Of a stretch of 64,000 bases of DNA, positions 55,508 through 64,000 are shown one piece after another. Under the pieces are notes generated by a model that saw only the letters and a program-made list of their open reading frames with translations, was not told the origin of the DNA and made no database searches. The position numbers were made by a program, and so were the translations under genes. The stretch covers positions 62,001 to 126,000 of the forward strand of contig NZ_FOXU01000006.1 of the NCBI RefSeq assembly GCF_900115805.1, given 5' to 3'. The DNA comes from Psychrobacillus psychrotolerans (GTDB taxonomy: Bacteria; Bacillota; Bacilli; Bacillales_A; Planococcaceae). Numbering within the stretch: position 1 is the stretch's first letter; each line of letters begins with the position of its first letter.

Positions 55508-56540
55508 CACCACTGATTCCAAAAAGAAGCAATTAGATTTACATTTGCCAAAGCATTTTACGCTCATTTTGGTGATTGCAATCATCTTGTTGATTGTTAG
55601 CATCGTCTCCTCGCTTATGTTAGGGGCAAGGGTTGTAAGTTATCAAGAGCTGATGGACGGCTTATTTTATACAAACCAAGATTCTTATGGAGCCAACGTA
55701 GTGCGCAAACGAATTTCCCGCACGGTCTTTAGTTTGTGCTGTGGTGTTGCTTTAGGAATTGCAGGAGTGTTAATGCAAGCCGTAACACGTAATCCATTAG
55801 CAGACCCTAGTATTTTAGGGGTAAACACAGGTGCCACGTTATTTGTTGTAATAGGTATTACACTTTTTAACATTACAACTGCAGGGGAATATATTTGGTT
55901 AGCTTTAATCGGAGCGAGCATTACTGCAGTTTTCGTGTTTGGAATTGGTTCCATGGGGCGTGGTGGTGCTACGCCTATTAAGTTACTCCTAGCAGGAGCT
56001 GCAACTAGTGCAGCTCTTTCTTCGCTTGTCACCGCAATTATTATTCCAAGCGCTTATGCTCAGGATCAGTTTAGATTTTGGCAAGTGGGAAGCGTTGGAT
56101 CAGGAAATTGGGATTCTATCAAGATTTTCCTCCCGTTTCTTATCGTTGGGCTTTTAATAGCGTTTATTTCCGCACCTGCTTTAAATGCATTAGCCTTAGG
56201 GGATGATGTTGCGACTAGTCTAGGAGTACGCCCTGGTATATTACGTGCTTTTGCCATCATTGCCGGGGTTGTTTTGTGTGGAGCTGCTACTGCTTTAGCA
56301 GGTCCAATTGGATTTATCGGTCTGTTGGCAACACACGCTATGCGTTTTGTTATTGGACCAGATTTACGCTTTTTAATACCGATGTCGGCATTAGCAGGAG
56401 CCATCATTTTGACGTTTTCAGATGTTGTTGGTCGACTGATTGCTAGTCCAGGAGAGCTTGAAGTTGGTATTCTAACTGCGTTTATTGGTGCACCTATACT
56501 TATCATATTAGCTAAGAAATCGAAAGTGCGGTCATTATGA
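55500..56540 (+). CDS. FecCD-type siderophore ABC transporter permease 1
   Basis: The 346-residue, about nine-to-ten-helix permease has the family phrases RTVFSLCCGVALGIAGVLMQAVTRNPLADPSILGVNTGAT and ALAGPIGFIGLLATHAMRFVIGPDLRFLIP (the ATPase-contact loop). It pairs with the second permease. It overlaps the binding-protein gene by 8 bp and the next gene by 4 bp (ATGA). Confidence 0.94.
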   Translation: MNSTTDSKKKQLDLHLPKHFTLILVIAIILLIVSIVSSLMLGARVVSYQELMDGLFYTNQDSYGANVVRKRISRTVFSLCCGVALGIAGVLMQAVTRNPLADPSILGVNTGATLFVVIGITLFNITTAGEYIWLALIGASITAVFVFGIGSMGRGGATPIKLLLAGAATSAALSSLVTAIIIPSAYAQDQFRFWQVGSVGSGNWDSIKIFLPFLIVGLLIAFISAPALNALALGDDVATSLGVRPGILRAFAIIAGVVLCGAATALAGPIGFIGLLATHAMRFVIGPDLRFLIPMSALAGAIILTFSDVVGRLIASPGELEVGILTAFIGAPILIILAKKSKVRSL

Positions 56541-57574
56541 AAAATCAATCTGTTGAAGTTAATTTTATTATGCAAGGGATGCGTCAGAGAAGACGGCGAT
56601 GGCTTTTTGTTACGACGCTCCTCGTCATTTTAGCTGTAGTACTTAGTTCTGCTATGTTGCTGCTCGGCAATACAATTTATCCAGTACATATTGTTGTGCG
56701 GACCCTATTGGGCGAAGAGATTTCTGGAGCCAATTTTGCGGTGAATACAATTCGACTTCCACGAATGCTCGCAGGGGTATTTGCAGGATTTGCTTTTGGT
56801 GTTGGAGGCTATGTCTTCCAAACGATGCTGCGAAATCCATTAGCAAATCCAAATATTTTGGGGATTACATCGGGCTCAAGTGTAGCAGCAGTATTTTGTA
56901 TAACTGTATTGCATACGAGCAACTCGACTATATCTATTGCAGCCGTCATTGGTGGTTTAGCAACGGTAATTGTTATGTATTTATTAGCTCGCGGGGGAAC
57001 ATTTTCCATCGGTCGCATAATCATTATCGGTATTGCGATTCAAGCTATGTTAGATGCTGTCATTTCTTTTTTACTCCTGAAGAGTGCTCAACAAGATATA
57101 GCTGGAGCAATCAGATGGCTTGGAGGCAGTTTGAATGGCTCCAAGATGAGTGAGTTGCCTCCATTAATAATCGTTGTATTACTTTTCACGCCAATAATTA
57201 TTATATTTGGGAAGCAATTAGGCATTTTAGAGCTTGGTGAGCAAATGGCTTCTTCCCTAGGTGTTTCAACCGATAGACTACGGATTATTCTAATAGTCAG
57301 TTCTGTCTTTATGATTGCAATTGCTACAGCAACAACGGGACCAATTGCTTTTGTATCATTTTTAGCAGGGCCAATCGCAAATCGACTAGTTGGTGTTAGC
57401 TCATCTAATATTCTTCCAGCAGGGTTAGTAGGGGTCAATCTTGTTCTAATTGCCGATCTTATTGGACAATTTGCATTTGAATATAGATTTCCTGTAGGTG
57501 TTATCACAGGATTACTAGGGGCACCATACTTAATATATTTACTAATCCGTATGAACCGAAAAGGAGAATTGTAA
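56537..57574 (+). CDS. FecCD-type siderophore ABC transporter permease 2
   Basis: The 345-residue permease, with LPRMLAGVFAGFAFGVGGYVFQTMLRNPLANPNILGITSGS and TTGPIAFVSFLAGPIANRLVG, is homologous to permease 1. Together they form the heterodimeric channel. It overlaps the ATPase gene start by one base (TAATG). Confidence 0.94.
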   Translation: MKNQSVEVNFIMQGMRQRRRRWLFVTTLLVILAVVLSSAMLLLGNTIYPVHIVVRTLLGEEISGANFAVNTIRLPRMLAGVFAGFAFGVGGYVFQTMLRNPLANPNILGITSGSSVAAVFCITVLHTSNSTISIAAVIGGLATVIVMYLLARGGTFSIGRIIIIGIAIQAMLDAVISFLLLKSAQQDIAGAIRWLGGSLNGSKMSELPPLIIVVLLFTPIIIIFGKQLGILELGEQMASSLGVSTDRLRIILIVSSVFMIAIATATTGPIAFVSFLAGPIANRLVGVSSSNILPAGLVGVNLVLIADLIGQFAFEYRFPVGVITGLLGAPYLIYLLIRMNRKGEL

Positions 57575-58377
57575 TGGGGAACACACACAGTTTTCGAGCC
57601 GATAAATTGTTTTCCGGCTATGACAATAAAACAATTATTCAAGGAATTGACCTTGAAATACCTAAAAATAAAATAAGTGTAATTATTGGCGCCAATGGTT
57701 GTGGAAAATCTACACTTCTTAAAACGATAGCTAAGCTCATAAAGCCATCAGAAGGTGATGTAACGCTTGACGGAAAAGCGATAAACAAATACCCACCTAA
57801 GCAATTAGCACGGATATTAGGTGTTCTTCCGCAATCACCTGTAGTACCGGAAGGAATTACAGTTGCTGATTTAGTTGGAAGAGGAAGGTTTCCACATCAA
57901 TCCTTGTTTAGTGGATGGTCTAAGAAGGACTATGAGGCAGTTGAGGAAGCAATGGATTTTATGAACATTACGGAGTTTGCTAATCTTGATATTGACGAGC
58001 TATCTGGTGGTCAAAGGCAGCGAGTATGGATAGCCATGGCTCTTGCACAGCAAACGGATATTTTACTATTAGATGAACCAACAACATTTCTAGATATCAC
58101 CTATCAAGTAGAAATTTTAGATTTACTAACGAGCCTTAATGAAAAGTATGGGACTACCATCGTTATGGTGCTACATGATATCAACTTATCTGCTCGTTAT
58201 GCAGATTATATTTTTGCGCTCCATAAAGGTGAGCTTGTCGCAGAAGGAAAACCTTCGGACATCATAACAAGTGACTTAGTAAAATCTATTTTTGACTTGA
58301 ATTGTGTTGTGATCCAAGATCCAATTTCCGATACACCTTTAGTTATACCTAAAGGCCGCTACCATGTGAAAAGTTAA
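57574..58377 (+). CDS. Siderophore ABC transporter ATP-binding protein (FecE/YusV type)
   Basis: The 267-residue ATPase has Walker A GANGCGKSTLLKTIA, the Q-loop VLPQSPVVPEG, the ABC signature ELSGGQRQRVWIAMALAQ, Walker B DILLLDEPTTFLDI, and the switch His in MVLHDINLSARYAD. It drives ferric-siderophore import with the two permeases. AAAAGGAG precedes ATG. A terminator follows at 58457-58489. Confidence 0.95.
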   Translation: MGNTHSFRADKLFSGYDNKTIIQGIDLEIPKNKISVIIGANGCGKSTLLKTIAKLIKPSEGDVTLDGKAINKYPPKQLARILGVLPQSPVVPEGITVADLVGRGRFPHQSLFSGWSKKDYEAVEEAMDFMNITEFANLDIDELSGGQRQRVWIAMALAQQTDILLLDEPTTFLDITYQVEILDLLTSLNEKYGTTIVMVLHDINLSARYADYIFALHKGELVAEGKPSDIITSDLVKSIFDLNCVVIQDPISDTPLVIPKGRYHVKS

Positions 58378-58456
58378 ATTTTACGAGTGAACAGTCCTTA
58401 TGACGATGTTTTGTTCATCCTCATTTTCGAAATGATGTAATTTAAATATAAGGTAG

Positions 58457-58489
58457 AAGACCAGAAGAACTAACTTCTGGTCTTTTTTG
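58457..58489 (+). terminator. Terminator of the iron operon
   Basis: AAGACCAGAAG (58457-58467) pairs with CTTCTGGTCTT (58474-58484), followed by TTTTG. Confidence 0.85.
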
Positions 58490-58575
58490 TTTTCTTAATG
58501 ATTAATCAATTTTAAAGGTTATCTACTAAATGAATTGACGAGGTCAATATTCATCCTATACAATAGTAAATGAAA

Positions 58576-58594
58576 GTGATTCTCATTATCATTT
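58576..58594 (+). promoter_or_regulatory. Fur box before the Cys-rich protein gene
   Basis: GTGATTCTCATTATCATTT resembles the Fur consensus on both half-sites. It lies 86 bp before the ATG of the 58680 gene, after the iron-operon terminator. Confidence 0.65.
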
Positions 58595-58679
58595 AATTTC
58601 TACTTTAAGATAATACAGAGAACCGTATTGTATGAACAAGGTCTTTCAGCGCAAACCAATAACGAGGGAGGAACATCTT

Positions 58680-59078
58680 ATGAATGAAAATTTTATAATA
58701 CTAGAAATGTTTCAGCATGAAGTAAGCTGTTGCTGTCCAGGACAAAAGCATAAACATATGATTGAGTTCCATCCAAGTGATGTATGGACGATAATAGATG
58801 AGCAAAAGTACGATGATTCTCTTGGGTGGCATTTTTTGGTGACTGTTAATGGAGAGTTTCAATTTCTTATTCAAGTGGATGATATTGAAGAGCTGAGTAA
58901 CGAAGGCAGAATTAGCTCCCTTATGGATTTAGAGTTAAAAATGATGCATTTGAATTTTAAAGTGAATGAATCACTCGATCAACATGATGAGGAGGCATTT
59001 ACTTTGTTTGCAAATGAACTAAGCAATGTGCAGAAGATCATGGAAAATGGATATTCCTCTTTAGGTATAGAAGCTTAA
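58680..59078 (+). CDS. Probable Fur-regulated Cys-rich protein (132 aa)
   Basis: The protein starts MNENFIILEMFQHEVSCCCP followed by GQKHKHMIEFHPSDVW; the CCC-x5-H-x-H cluster could bind a metal ion, though this is untested. The rest is alpha/beta with an acidic helical C-terminus. GAGGGAGGAAC precedes ATG 58680, while the upstream frame has no ribosome site. A Fur box precedes it and the siderophore importer is next door, so an iron-related role is likely. I recognise no family. Confidence 0.62.
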   Translation: MNENFIILEMFQHEVSCCCPGQKHKHMIEFHPSDVWTIIDEQKYDDSLGWHFLVTVNGEFQFLIQVDDIEELSNEGRISSLMDLELKMMHLNFKVNESLDQHDEEAFTLFANELSNVQKIMENGYSSLGIEA

Positions 59079-59234
59079 CCAATCCTCCCGTGAAGGAAAA
59101 TATTTTATTCATTGTTACATATTATTACCGGAACATGAAAGAGAATGTATTGTTAATGTAAATTAGCATATCCAATATTTGCTAATAATAATTACCTCCG
59201 TTATGGCAATCATAATTTTTGGAGGTGAAGAACA

Positions 59235-59603
59235 ATGGCAAACAACAATAACAATAACGTTCCGAATGCAGCTCAAACAAATGCAGAAGAAGTTAGAAAG
59301 CAAAATGCTCAAGCAAATCAAAAAGCGCAACAAAATGGACAAGGTGCTTCACAAAACAAGTTTGAATTTGGATCAGAATTTGGGGTATCCTCAGAACGTC
59401 AAACAAATGCCCAAGAAGTGAGACAACAAAATGCTCAAGCAAATCAAAAAGCAGGACAAGCTGGATCTCAAAACATGTCTAGCGAATTTGGATCGGAATT
59501 TGGCGTATCAAAAGAGCGTCAAACAAATGTGCAAGAAGTGAAACAACAAAATGCTCAAGCTAACAGTAAAGCACAACAAAACGCCAATAATTTTAAGAAA
59601 TAA
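59235..59603 (+). CDS. sspE: Gamma-type small acid-soluble spore protein
   Basis: SspE is stored in the spore core and degraded at germination to supply amino acids; it does not bind DNA. The 122-residue protein is Asn/Gln/Ala-rich with three repeats of the EVR(K)QQNAQANQKA type. Two FGSEFGVS segments fit the Gpr protease sites. GGAGGTGAAGAAC precedes ATG. This gene shows the organism forms spores. It is likely expressed in the forespore under sigma-G, though the promoter was not firmly found. Confidence 0.95.
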   Translation: MANNNNNNVPNAAQTNAEEVRKQNAQANQKAQQNGQGASQNKFEFGSEFGVSSERQTNAQEVRQQNAQANQKAGQAGSQNMSSEFGSEFGVSKERQTNVQEVKQQNAQANSKAQQNANNFKK

Positions 59604-59618
59604 TATATAACTAAAATT

Positions 59619-59651
59619 ATGATGGGAGCTTAAACACTCCCGTCATTTTTA
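59619..59651 (+). terminator. Terminator after sspE
   Basis: TGATGGGAG (59620-59628) pairs with CTCCCGTCA (59637-59645), with one G-T pair, followed by TTTTT. Confidence 0.75.
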
Positions 59652-59828
59652 TTGGTTTAAAATACCTGGTTTACAAAAAAAACTCAAAAAGTTGTAACAA
59701 AAAATAACAATGCAAGATTCTAAAAATTTGTGCTAAAATAAAATATCAGTCTACTTAAAGTTAAAATAAGTACATATTATTTTAATGGGGAAATTGAATT
59801 TTGTATTTCTTTCTAAAGGGAGAAAACT

Positions 59829-61082
59829 ATGGGGGATAGTATGATGAAGAATTTATTAGCTAAATGGAATCAAATGAGTTTAGTAAAAAGGATTGTTATC
59901 GGTATTATTGTCGGTGTTATCTTAGCTTTAGCCGTTCCAACTGGCGCAAGCTGGATTTCTATTTTGGGATCTTTATTTGTCGGAGCATTAAAAGCAGTTG
60001 CGCCGATATTAGTATTATTTATAGTAATGCACGCAATTGCTGTACATAAGAGTGGTAAAAAGACGAATATGAAATCAATTCTTGGCCTTTATGCTATTGG
60101 TACATTACTTGCCGGAGCAGTGGCTGTAGTAGCAAGTTTTCTATTCCCAGTTACACTAACGCTTACAACAGGAGTAGAAGAACTAACTCCCCCTGAAGGT
60201 ATTGCTGAAGTTATTGAGACCTTACTATTTAATCTAGTTGCTAATCCAATTGATGCAGTAGTAAATGCTAACTATTTAGGGATATTAATGTGGGCGATTG
60301 TTCTTGGCTTTGCACTAAAAAATGCAAATCAACATACAAAAGATATGTTAGGTAATTTTTCGGATGCTATCACTAAAATAGTACAATGGGTGATCAATTT
60401 AGCACCACTTGGTATTATGGGGCTTGTATTTGATGCAATTGTAACAAGTGGTCTTTCGGCTTTAGCTGATTATGGTAGATTACTATTAATATTAGTTGGG
60501 TGTATGGTGTTTATCGCACTTGTAGTGAATCCAATAATTGTGTATATCTATACGAGAAAAAATCCTTATCCAATTGTTCTAATGGTTTTAAGAGAAAGTG
60601 GTATTACGGCGTTCTTTACACGTAGTTCCGCAGCAAATATACCAGTAAATATGAAACTATGTGAAAAACTTGGATTAGATGAGGATACTTATGCAGTATC
60701 AATTCCTCTAGGTGCTACTATTAACATGGCTGGCGCAGCAGTGACTATTGCTGTTCTAACTCTAGCAACTGTAAATACATTAGGTGTTGAAGTAGATTTT
60801 GTGACTGCTCTTATGCTTGTTGTCGTTGCCGCTGTCTCTGCAGCAGGTGCATCAGGTGTTGCAGGGGGATCATTGCTACTTATCCCATTAGCATGTAATT
60901 TATTTGGTATTCCTAATGACATTGCTATGCAAGTAGTTGGGGTTGGGTTTATCATTGGTGTTATACAAGATTCTTGCGAAACTGCTTTGAATTCTTCATC
61001 TGATGTATTGTTCACGGCTACAGCTCAGCATGCGAAAGAGCGTAGAGAAGGTAAAACTAAAGTAGTTAGTGTGAATTCTTAA
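59829..61082 (+). CDS. sstT: Sodium-coupled serine/threonine transporter SstT-type
   Basis: The 417-residue dicarboxylate/amino acid:cation symporter family protein has eight helices with re-entrant loops. SstT features are [20 protein letters not shown] at the N-terminus, [40 protein letters not shown], and [14 protein letters not shown]. It imports serine or threonine with Na+. The first ATG (59829, after AAAGGGAG) is used. An ATG at 59841 is also possible. It stands alone with a strong terminator. Confidence 0.9.
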   Translation: MGDSMMKNLLAKWNQMSLVKRIVIGIIVGVILALAVPTGASWISILGSLFVGALKAVAPILVLFIVMHAIAVHKSGKKTNMKSILGLYAIGTLLAGAVAVVASFLFPVTLTLTTGVEELTPPEGIAEVIETLLFNLVANPIDAVVNANYLGILMWAIVLGFALKNANQHTKDMLGNFSDAITKIVQWVINLAPLGIMGLVFDAIVTSGLSALADYGRLLLILVGCMVFIALVVNPIIVYIYTRKNPYPIVLMVLRESGITAFFTRSSAANIPVNMKLCEKLGLDEDTYAVSIPLGATINMAGAAVTIAVLTLATVNTLGVEVDFVTALMLVVVAAVSAAGASGVAGGSLLLIPLACNLFGIPNDIAMQVVGVGFIIGVIQDSCETALNSSSDVLFTATAQHAKERREGKTKVVSVNS

Positions 61083-61101
61083 AACGATATAATAAAATTT
61101 T

Positions 61102-61144
61102 AAAAGCCACGATTACCGAGAATAATTCGGTAATCGTGGCTTTT
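61102..61144. terminator. Strong bidirectional terminator
   Basis: AAAAGCCACGATTACCGA pairs perfectly with TCGGTAATCGTGGCTTTT around GAATAAT. It separates the convergent sstT and YehR-like genes. Confidence 0.9.
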
Positions 61145-61158
61145 AAATATTTATACAT

Positions 61159-61608
61159 TTATTTTACTTCTTTAAATCCTTGACTTTCTAATATTTCAAG
61201 AGACTTTTTCATACTCACGCCTTTATCTTTAGGATCTTCGGTAAACTCCATCCCCGGTAAGCTCTTTATGTCATCGTATTCTGCAACCTCATAATCTATA
61301 GTTAACGTTTCAATAGCTTTAGTATCCTCATATTCTAGGTTATGTGTTATTCCATCAATGTCTTGAAATTGTTCCACAAGGGGAGCAAAAAGCTCTTGTG
61401 CTTCTTCTTTGGAAGGAATACCCGCTAAGTCATATTGGATAATGTTTTCAGTTGATTGTTTGGTAACTTTATCTCCTTTAGTTGTGTATACCATCGTGGT
61501 AATAACACCATTTTGTTCTAATTCAAATGTTCTAGTAGACTCACTTCCACATGCTGTTAAAAATAGAGCTAAAACCATAATAATTATAAATCCAGTTAAT
61601 TTTTTCAT
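61159..61608 (-). CDS. YehR-like (DUF1307) lipoprotein
   Basis: The 149-residue lipoprotein has the signal MKKLTGFIIIMVLALFLTAC with the lipobox LTAC. It is followed by TFELEQNGVITTMVYTTKGDKVTKQSTEN and IDYEVAEYDDIKSLPG, the DUF1307 pattern. It is anchored in the outer leaflet. The role is unknown. GAGGAGTGTAACA precedes ATG. It is monocistronic. Confidence 0.85.
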   Translation of the reverse strand: MKKLTGFIIIMVLALFLTACGSESTRTFELEQNGVITTMVYTTKGDKVTKQSTENIIQYDLAGIPSKEEAQELFAPLVEQFQDIDGITHNLEYEDTKAIETLTIDYEVAEYDDIKSLPGMEFTEDPKDKGVSMKKSLEILESQGFKEVK

Positions 61609-62155
61609 TGTTACACTCCTCGTGTATGTATAATTTAGTATAAAATTTTAAATACCATTATTAACCATAATATGATGCCAAAAAGAAAGCAGAACTGATT
61701 TTTTAAAATAGCATTTCTAGAAAAATGAAGATGATATAAATTAATAATGTTTTATTTCCCTGCAGTTAACATCCCCTTTTTTCTTAGTTTCTCTTAAATT
61801 GGTTTTAATGCCCTTCTATTCACCTAAACTTTTTTTAGTTTATAAGAAAAAATACCCTATAAATAGGTATGTTAAACTTTTTTTGCTGTATTTTTGTAAA
61901 AAATAAAAAAATCTTGAAATTATTATTCTACGCCTTTTTCCGAGACGACATAAATAATTTTTTCAGAGGTGAATTCTAATGATTGCGTATATAGTGTTAC
62001 AAAATAGTGAACGCTTACATAAAATATACTTTTACTTTCTCCACTTGCAAACATTGTATTTGGACATCAGGAATAATGAAGGTATACTTAATAAGTAAGT
62101 GAGAAGGTTGTCAGACGTTCAACCTTATAAGAATACATCTTTGTGGAGGCATACA
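61609..62155. other. Intergenic region before nupC
   Basis: AT-rich. It contains the nupC promoter and a 39-codon frame (61979-62098) that overlaps the promoter and is not accepted. No purine riboswitch aptamer was recognised. Confidence 0.55.
62060..62088 (+). promoter_or_regulatory. sigma-A promoter of nupC
   Basis: TTGGAC (62060-62065) is followed by a 17-nt spacer and TATACT (62083-62088). The nupC ATG is 67 bp further, after TGGAGG. Confidence 0.6.
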
Positions 62156-63334
62156 ATGAATTATATAATCTCAATCGTGGGCTTAATTGTTGTTCTGGGA
62201 CTTGCTTGGATTGCAAGTAGCAATCGTAAAGAAATTAAAGTCAGACCAATTATCCAGATGCTTATTTTGCAATTAATTTTGTCCTTTTTATTACTGAATA
62301 CTAAGTTTGGGTTAATTATTATTGAGGGGATTGCAGCCGTATTTACAAAATTGCTAGATTTTGCGAATGAAGGAATCAGCTTTGTATTTGGTGGCATTGC
62401 GAATGAAGGACAAGCTCCTTTCTTCTTAAATGTTTTACTTCCAATCGTCTTCATATCAGCGCTAATTGGTATTCTACAGTATATTAAAGTTCTTCCTTTC
62501 ATTATGAAGTGGTTGGGCTGGGGAATAAGTAAAGTAAACGGACTGGGTAAATTAGAGTCATACAATGGGGTAGCATCTGCTATTGTTGGTCAATCGGAAG
62601 TATTTATCACGGTGAAAAAGCAGCTTGGACAATTATCGTCTCAACGTCTGTATACACTATGTGCATCAGCGATGTCTACCGTATCGATGTCTATTGTTGG
62701 GGCTTATATGACAATGGTGGAACCGAGATATGTCGTGACGGCTATCGTGGTTAATCTATTTGGTGGATTCATCATTGCTTCTATTATTAATCCATACAAT
62801 GTTACTGAAGAAGAAGATATACTCGTTGTTCAAGAAGAAAAACAGAGCTTCTTTGAAATGTTGGGCGAATATATTATGGATGGATTTAAGGTTGCAATCG
62901 TAGTAGCAGCGATGTTAATCGGATTCGTTGCACTTATGGCAGGAGTAAATACCTTATTTGATATGGTATTAGGAATCTCATTCCAAGAAATTATTGGGTA
63001 TATCTTTGCTCCATTTGCAATTTTAATGGGTATTCCTGTATCAGAGTCAGTAACAGCTGGTGGTATTATGGCAACCAAACTAGTTACGAATGAATTTGTA
63101 GCAATGCTTTCATTAAATGATTTAGCATCAAATCTAAGTGAGCGATCAATCGGAATTATTTCCGTGTTCCTTGTTTCGTTTGCAAACTTCTCTTCCATTG
63201 GGATTATCTCTGGGGCTGTAAAAGGTCTTCATGAAAAACAAGGGAATGTTGTAGCACGAATGGGCTTGAAACTGTTATACGGAGCAACATTAGTAAGTGT
63301 ATTAACAGCGATTATTGTAAGTTTTATCTTATAA
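62156..63334 (+). CDS. nupC: NupC-type nucleoside:cation symporter
   Basis: The 392-residue concentrative nucleoside transporter has [22 protein letters not shown] at the N-terminus and the conserved nucleoside-site phrases [27 protein letters not shown] and [19 protein letters not shown]. Later it has [29 protein letters not shown] and [22 protein letters not shown]. It brings in nucleosides, mainly pyrimidine or purine ribosides, with H+ or Na+. ATG 62156 follows TGGAGG. A hairpin terminator follows. Confidence 0.95.
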   Translation: MNYIISIVGLIVVLGLAWIASSNRKEIKVRPIIQMLILQLILSFLLLNTKFGLIIIEGIAAVFTKLLDFANEGISFVFGGIANEGQAPFFLNVLLPIVFISALIGILQYIKVLPFIMKWLGWGISKVNGLGKLESYNGVASAIVGQSEVFITVKKQLGQLSSQRLYTLCASAMSTVSMSIVGAYMTMVEPRYVVTAIVVNLFGGFIIASIINPYNVTEEEDILVVQEEKQSFFEMLGEYIMDGFKVAIVVAAMLIGFVALMAGVNTLFDMVLGISFQEIIGYIFAPFAILMGIPVSESVTAGGIMATKLVTNEFVAMLSLNDLASNLSERSIGIISVFLVSFANFSSIGIISGAVKGLHEKQGNVVARMGLKLLYGATLVSVLTAIIVSFIL

Positions 63335-63385
63335 ATAAAAATTTCATACCAGATTTAAGAAATTAGTCTTATAAAGAATGAGCAA

Positions 63386-63421
63386 AAAATCTCCTAATCA
63401 ATTGTGATTAGGAGATTTTTT
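63386..63421 (+). terminator. Terminator after nupC
   Basis: TCTCCTAATCA (63390-63400) pairs with TGATTAGGAGA (63405-63415), followed by TTTTTTG. Confidence 0.85.
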
Positions 63422-63434
63422 GTATTAATTATTA

Positions 63435-63466
63435 GTCAACTTGACTAATATACTTGTCAATTTGAC
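63435..63466 (+). promoter_or_regulatory. Tandem palindromic operators before the XRE gene
   Basis: GTCAACTTGAC (63435-63445) and GTCAATTTGAC (63456-63466) are perfect 11-bp palindromes of the form GTCAANTTGAC, 21 bp apart. The first extends to TTAGTCAACTTGACTAA. They lie 40-71 bp before the XRE start, so autoregulation is likely. Confidence 0.75.
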
Positions 63467-63505
63467 GTGTTTTTGTTACGCTATTATGAAGAAAGGGGAT
63501 TCCTT

Positions 63506-63709
63506 ATGAAAACTCGAATGAGGGAACTAAGGGCACGTGATGGGTTGAACCAAACACAACTTGCAAAGCTTACTAAAGTTTCCAGACAAACAATTAGTTT
63601 AATAGAACGAGAAGAACTAATACCATCTTTATTAATTGCTGCTCGAATTGCACGTGTGTTCAATGAACCGGTGGAAAGTATATTTCTAATCGAGGAGGAT
63701 GAATTATAA
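63506..63709 (+). CDS. Small XRE-family transcriptional regulator
   Basis: The 67-residue helix-turn-helix protein reads MRELRARDGLNQTQLAKLTK and VSRQTISLIEREELIPSLLIAARIARVFNEPVESIFLIEED. It is like YozG/Cro-type one-domain regulators. AAGAAAGGGGATTCC precedes ATG 63506. Its stop overlaps the start of the next membrane-protein gene (TAATG). Such pairs of XRE and DUF3169-like membrane protein are common in Bacillales. Two operators precede it. Confidence 0.9.
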   Translation: MKTRMRELRARDGLNQTQLAKLTKVSRQTISLIEREELIPSLLIAARIARVFNEPVESIFLIEEDEL

Positions 63710-64000
63710 TGAAAACAGTGATACAAGTACTGCTTTGTGCAGTAATAGGGTTTGTTGTCGCTATACTTATGCTCAATAATTTCACTATAGATATTATGGA
63801 GTATGCCGAAGTTATAGTGATAACTTTAATCGGTATCATTATTATATTGTTAGGTGTTAGCTTAAAATTATATTGGGAAGTAAAAAAACTGTATAACACG
63901 GATGCTAAATGGGATGAAGAAGATGAAGTAGATTTATTGATCTATAAAAAATTTGCAGATTACTCATTTCTAGTGCAGTCTAGTATTGTACTTTCCGTGT
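63709..64000 (+). CDS. DUF3169-like membrane protein (partial, runs off the window)
   Basis: ATG 63709 overlaps the XRE stop. The first 97 residues show two membrane helices (MKTVIQVLLCAVIGFVVAIL and about 37-55 ending LLGVSLKLYW). They are followed by an acidic loop (DAKWDEEDEVDLLIYKKFADYS) and a third helix start. The size and partnership with XRE suggest the DUF3169 family. The 3' end is missing. Confidence 0.72.
   Translation, partial: MKTVIQVLLCAVIGFVVAILMLNNFTIDIMEYAEVIVITLIGIIIILLGVSLKLYWEVKKLYNTDAKWDEEDEVDLLIYKKFADYSFLVQSSIVLSV

Noticed and set aside
61979-62098. 39-codon ORF with an AGGTG-type ribosome site before nupC
   Set aside because: It overlaps the TTGGAC/TATACT promoter of nupC and shows no family or hydrophobic design. 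It is too weak to list as a gene.
61609-62155. Purine riboswitch before nupC
   Set aside because: I looked for the three-way junction core and its conserved loops and found neither.

Overview
The window comes from a low-G+C, endospore-forming Firmicute of the order Bacillales. The pointers are a gamma-type small acid-soluble spore protein (SspE), a CtsR-type operator before clpP, a CggR-gapA glycolytic operon, gpmI as phosphoglycerate mutase, strong AGGAGG ribosome sites, and a tmRNA whose tag reads GKTNNNLAFAA. The gene set resembles Planococcaceae-type bacilli (Psychrobacillus, Lysinibacillus or Sporosarcina-like). That placement is inference.

Layout. 1-13.2 kb is housekeeping: the tail of an unknown gene, clpP, tRNA-Arg(CCG), a catalase-related protein, a lemA/TPM pair, an ECF sigma factor with its probable anti-sigma factor, a glutaredoxin-like protein, and the block cggR-gapA-pgk-tpiA-gpmI-eno. 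13.2-17.3 kb holds a glycerate/gluconate-type utilisation locus: a GntP permease and a glycerate kinase, with a CdaR-type regulator divergent from them. 17.6-22.5 kb holds secG-est-rnr-smpB-ssrA, the usual Bacillales order.

22.44-43.13 kb is a genomic island of about 20.7 kb inserted in the 3' end of ssrA. It is bounded by a 15-bp direct repeat (22441-22455 and 43117-43131). It carries two paralogous tyrosine integrases, an excisionase-like protein with four 180-bp tandem repeats of its own 5' end, and a phage/plasmid II/X-type replication protein. It also carries several orphan proteins, a complete type I restriction-modification system (hsdM-hsdS-hsdR) with a DUF45 metallopeptidase, two different HEPN-motif proteins, and a protein with eight 15-residue repeats. 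No conjugation or structural phage genes are visible, so it looks like a self-replicating or satellite-like integrative element carrying defence cargo. The HEPN, small-ORF and repeat-protein cluster is the best candidate for an undescribed system.

43.3-46.5 kb holds a DUF1846 gene and gene debris, including an integrase-like fragment and a further copy of the island's end sequence. This suggests an older, decayed insertion. 46.5-53.9 kb is ordinary chromosome: a HelD-like helicase, a prolyl 4-hydroxylase-like oxygenase, small unknown proteins, an LLM oxidoreductase, and a PadR/HAAS pair. 54.3-59.1 kb is a Fur-boxed siderophore-iron ABC importer followed by a separately Fur-boxed Cys-rich protein. 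59.2-64 kb has sspE, an SstT-type transporter, a YehR-like lipoprotein, a NupC nucleoside transporter, and a small XRE regulator with a DUF3169-like membrane protein that runs off the window.

Where a good ribosome site lies inside a longer open frame, the downstream start was chosen. All family assignments rest on motif recognition by eye.
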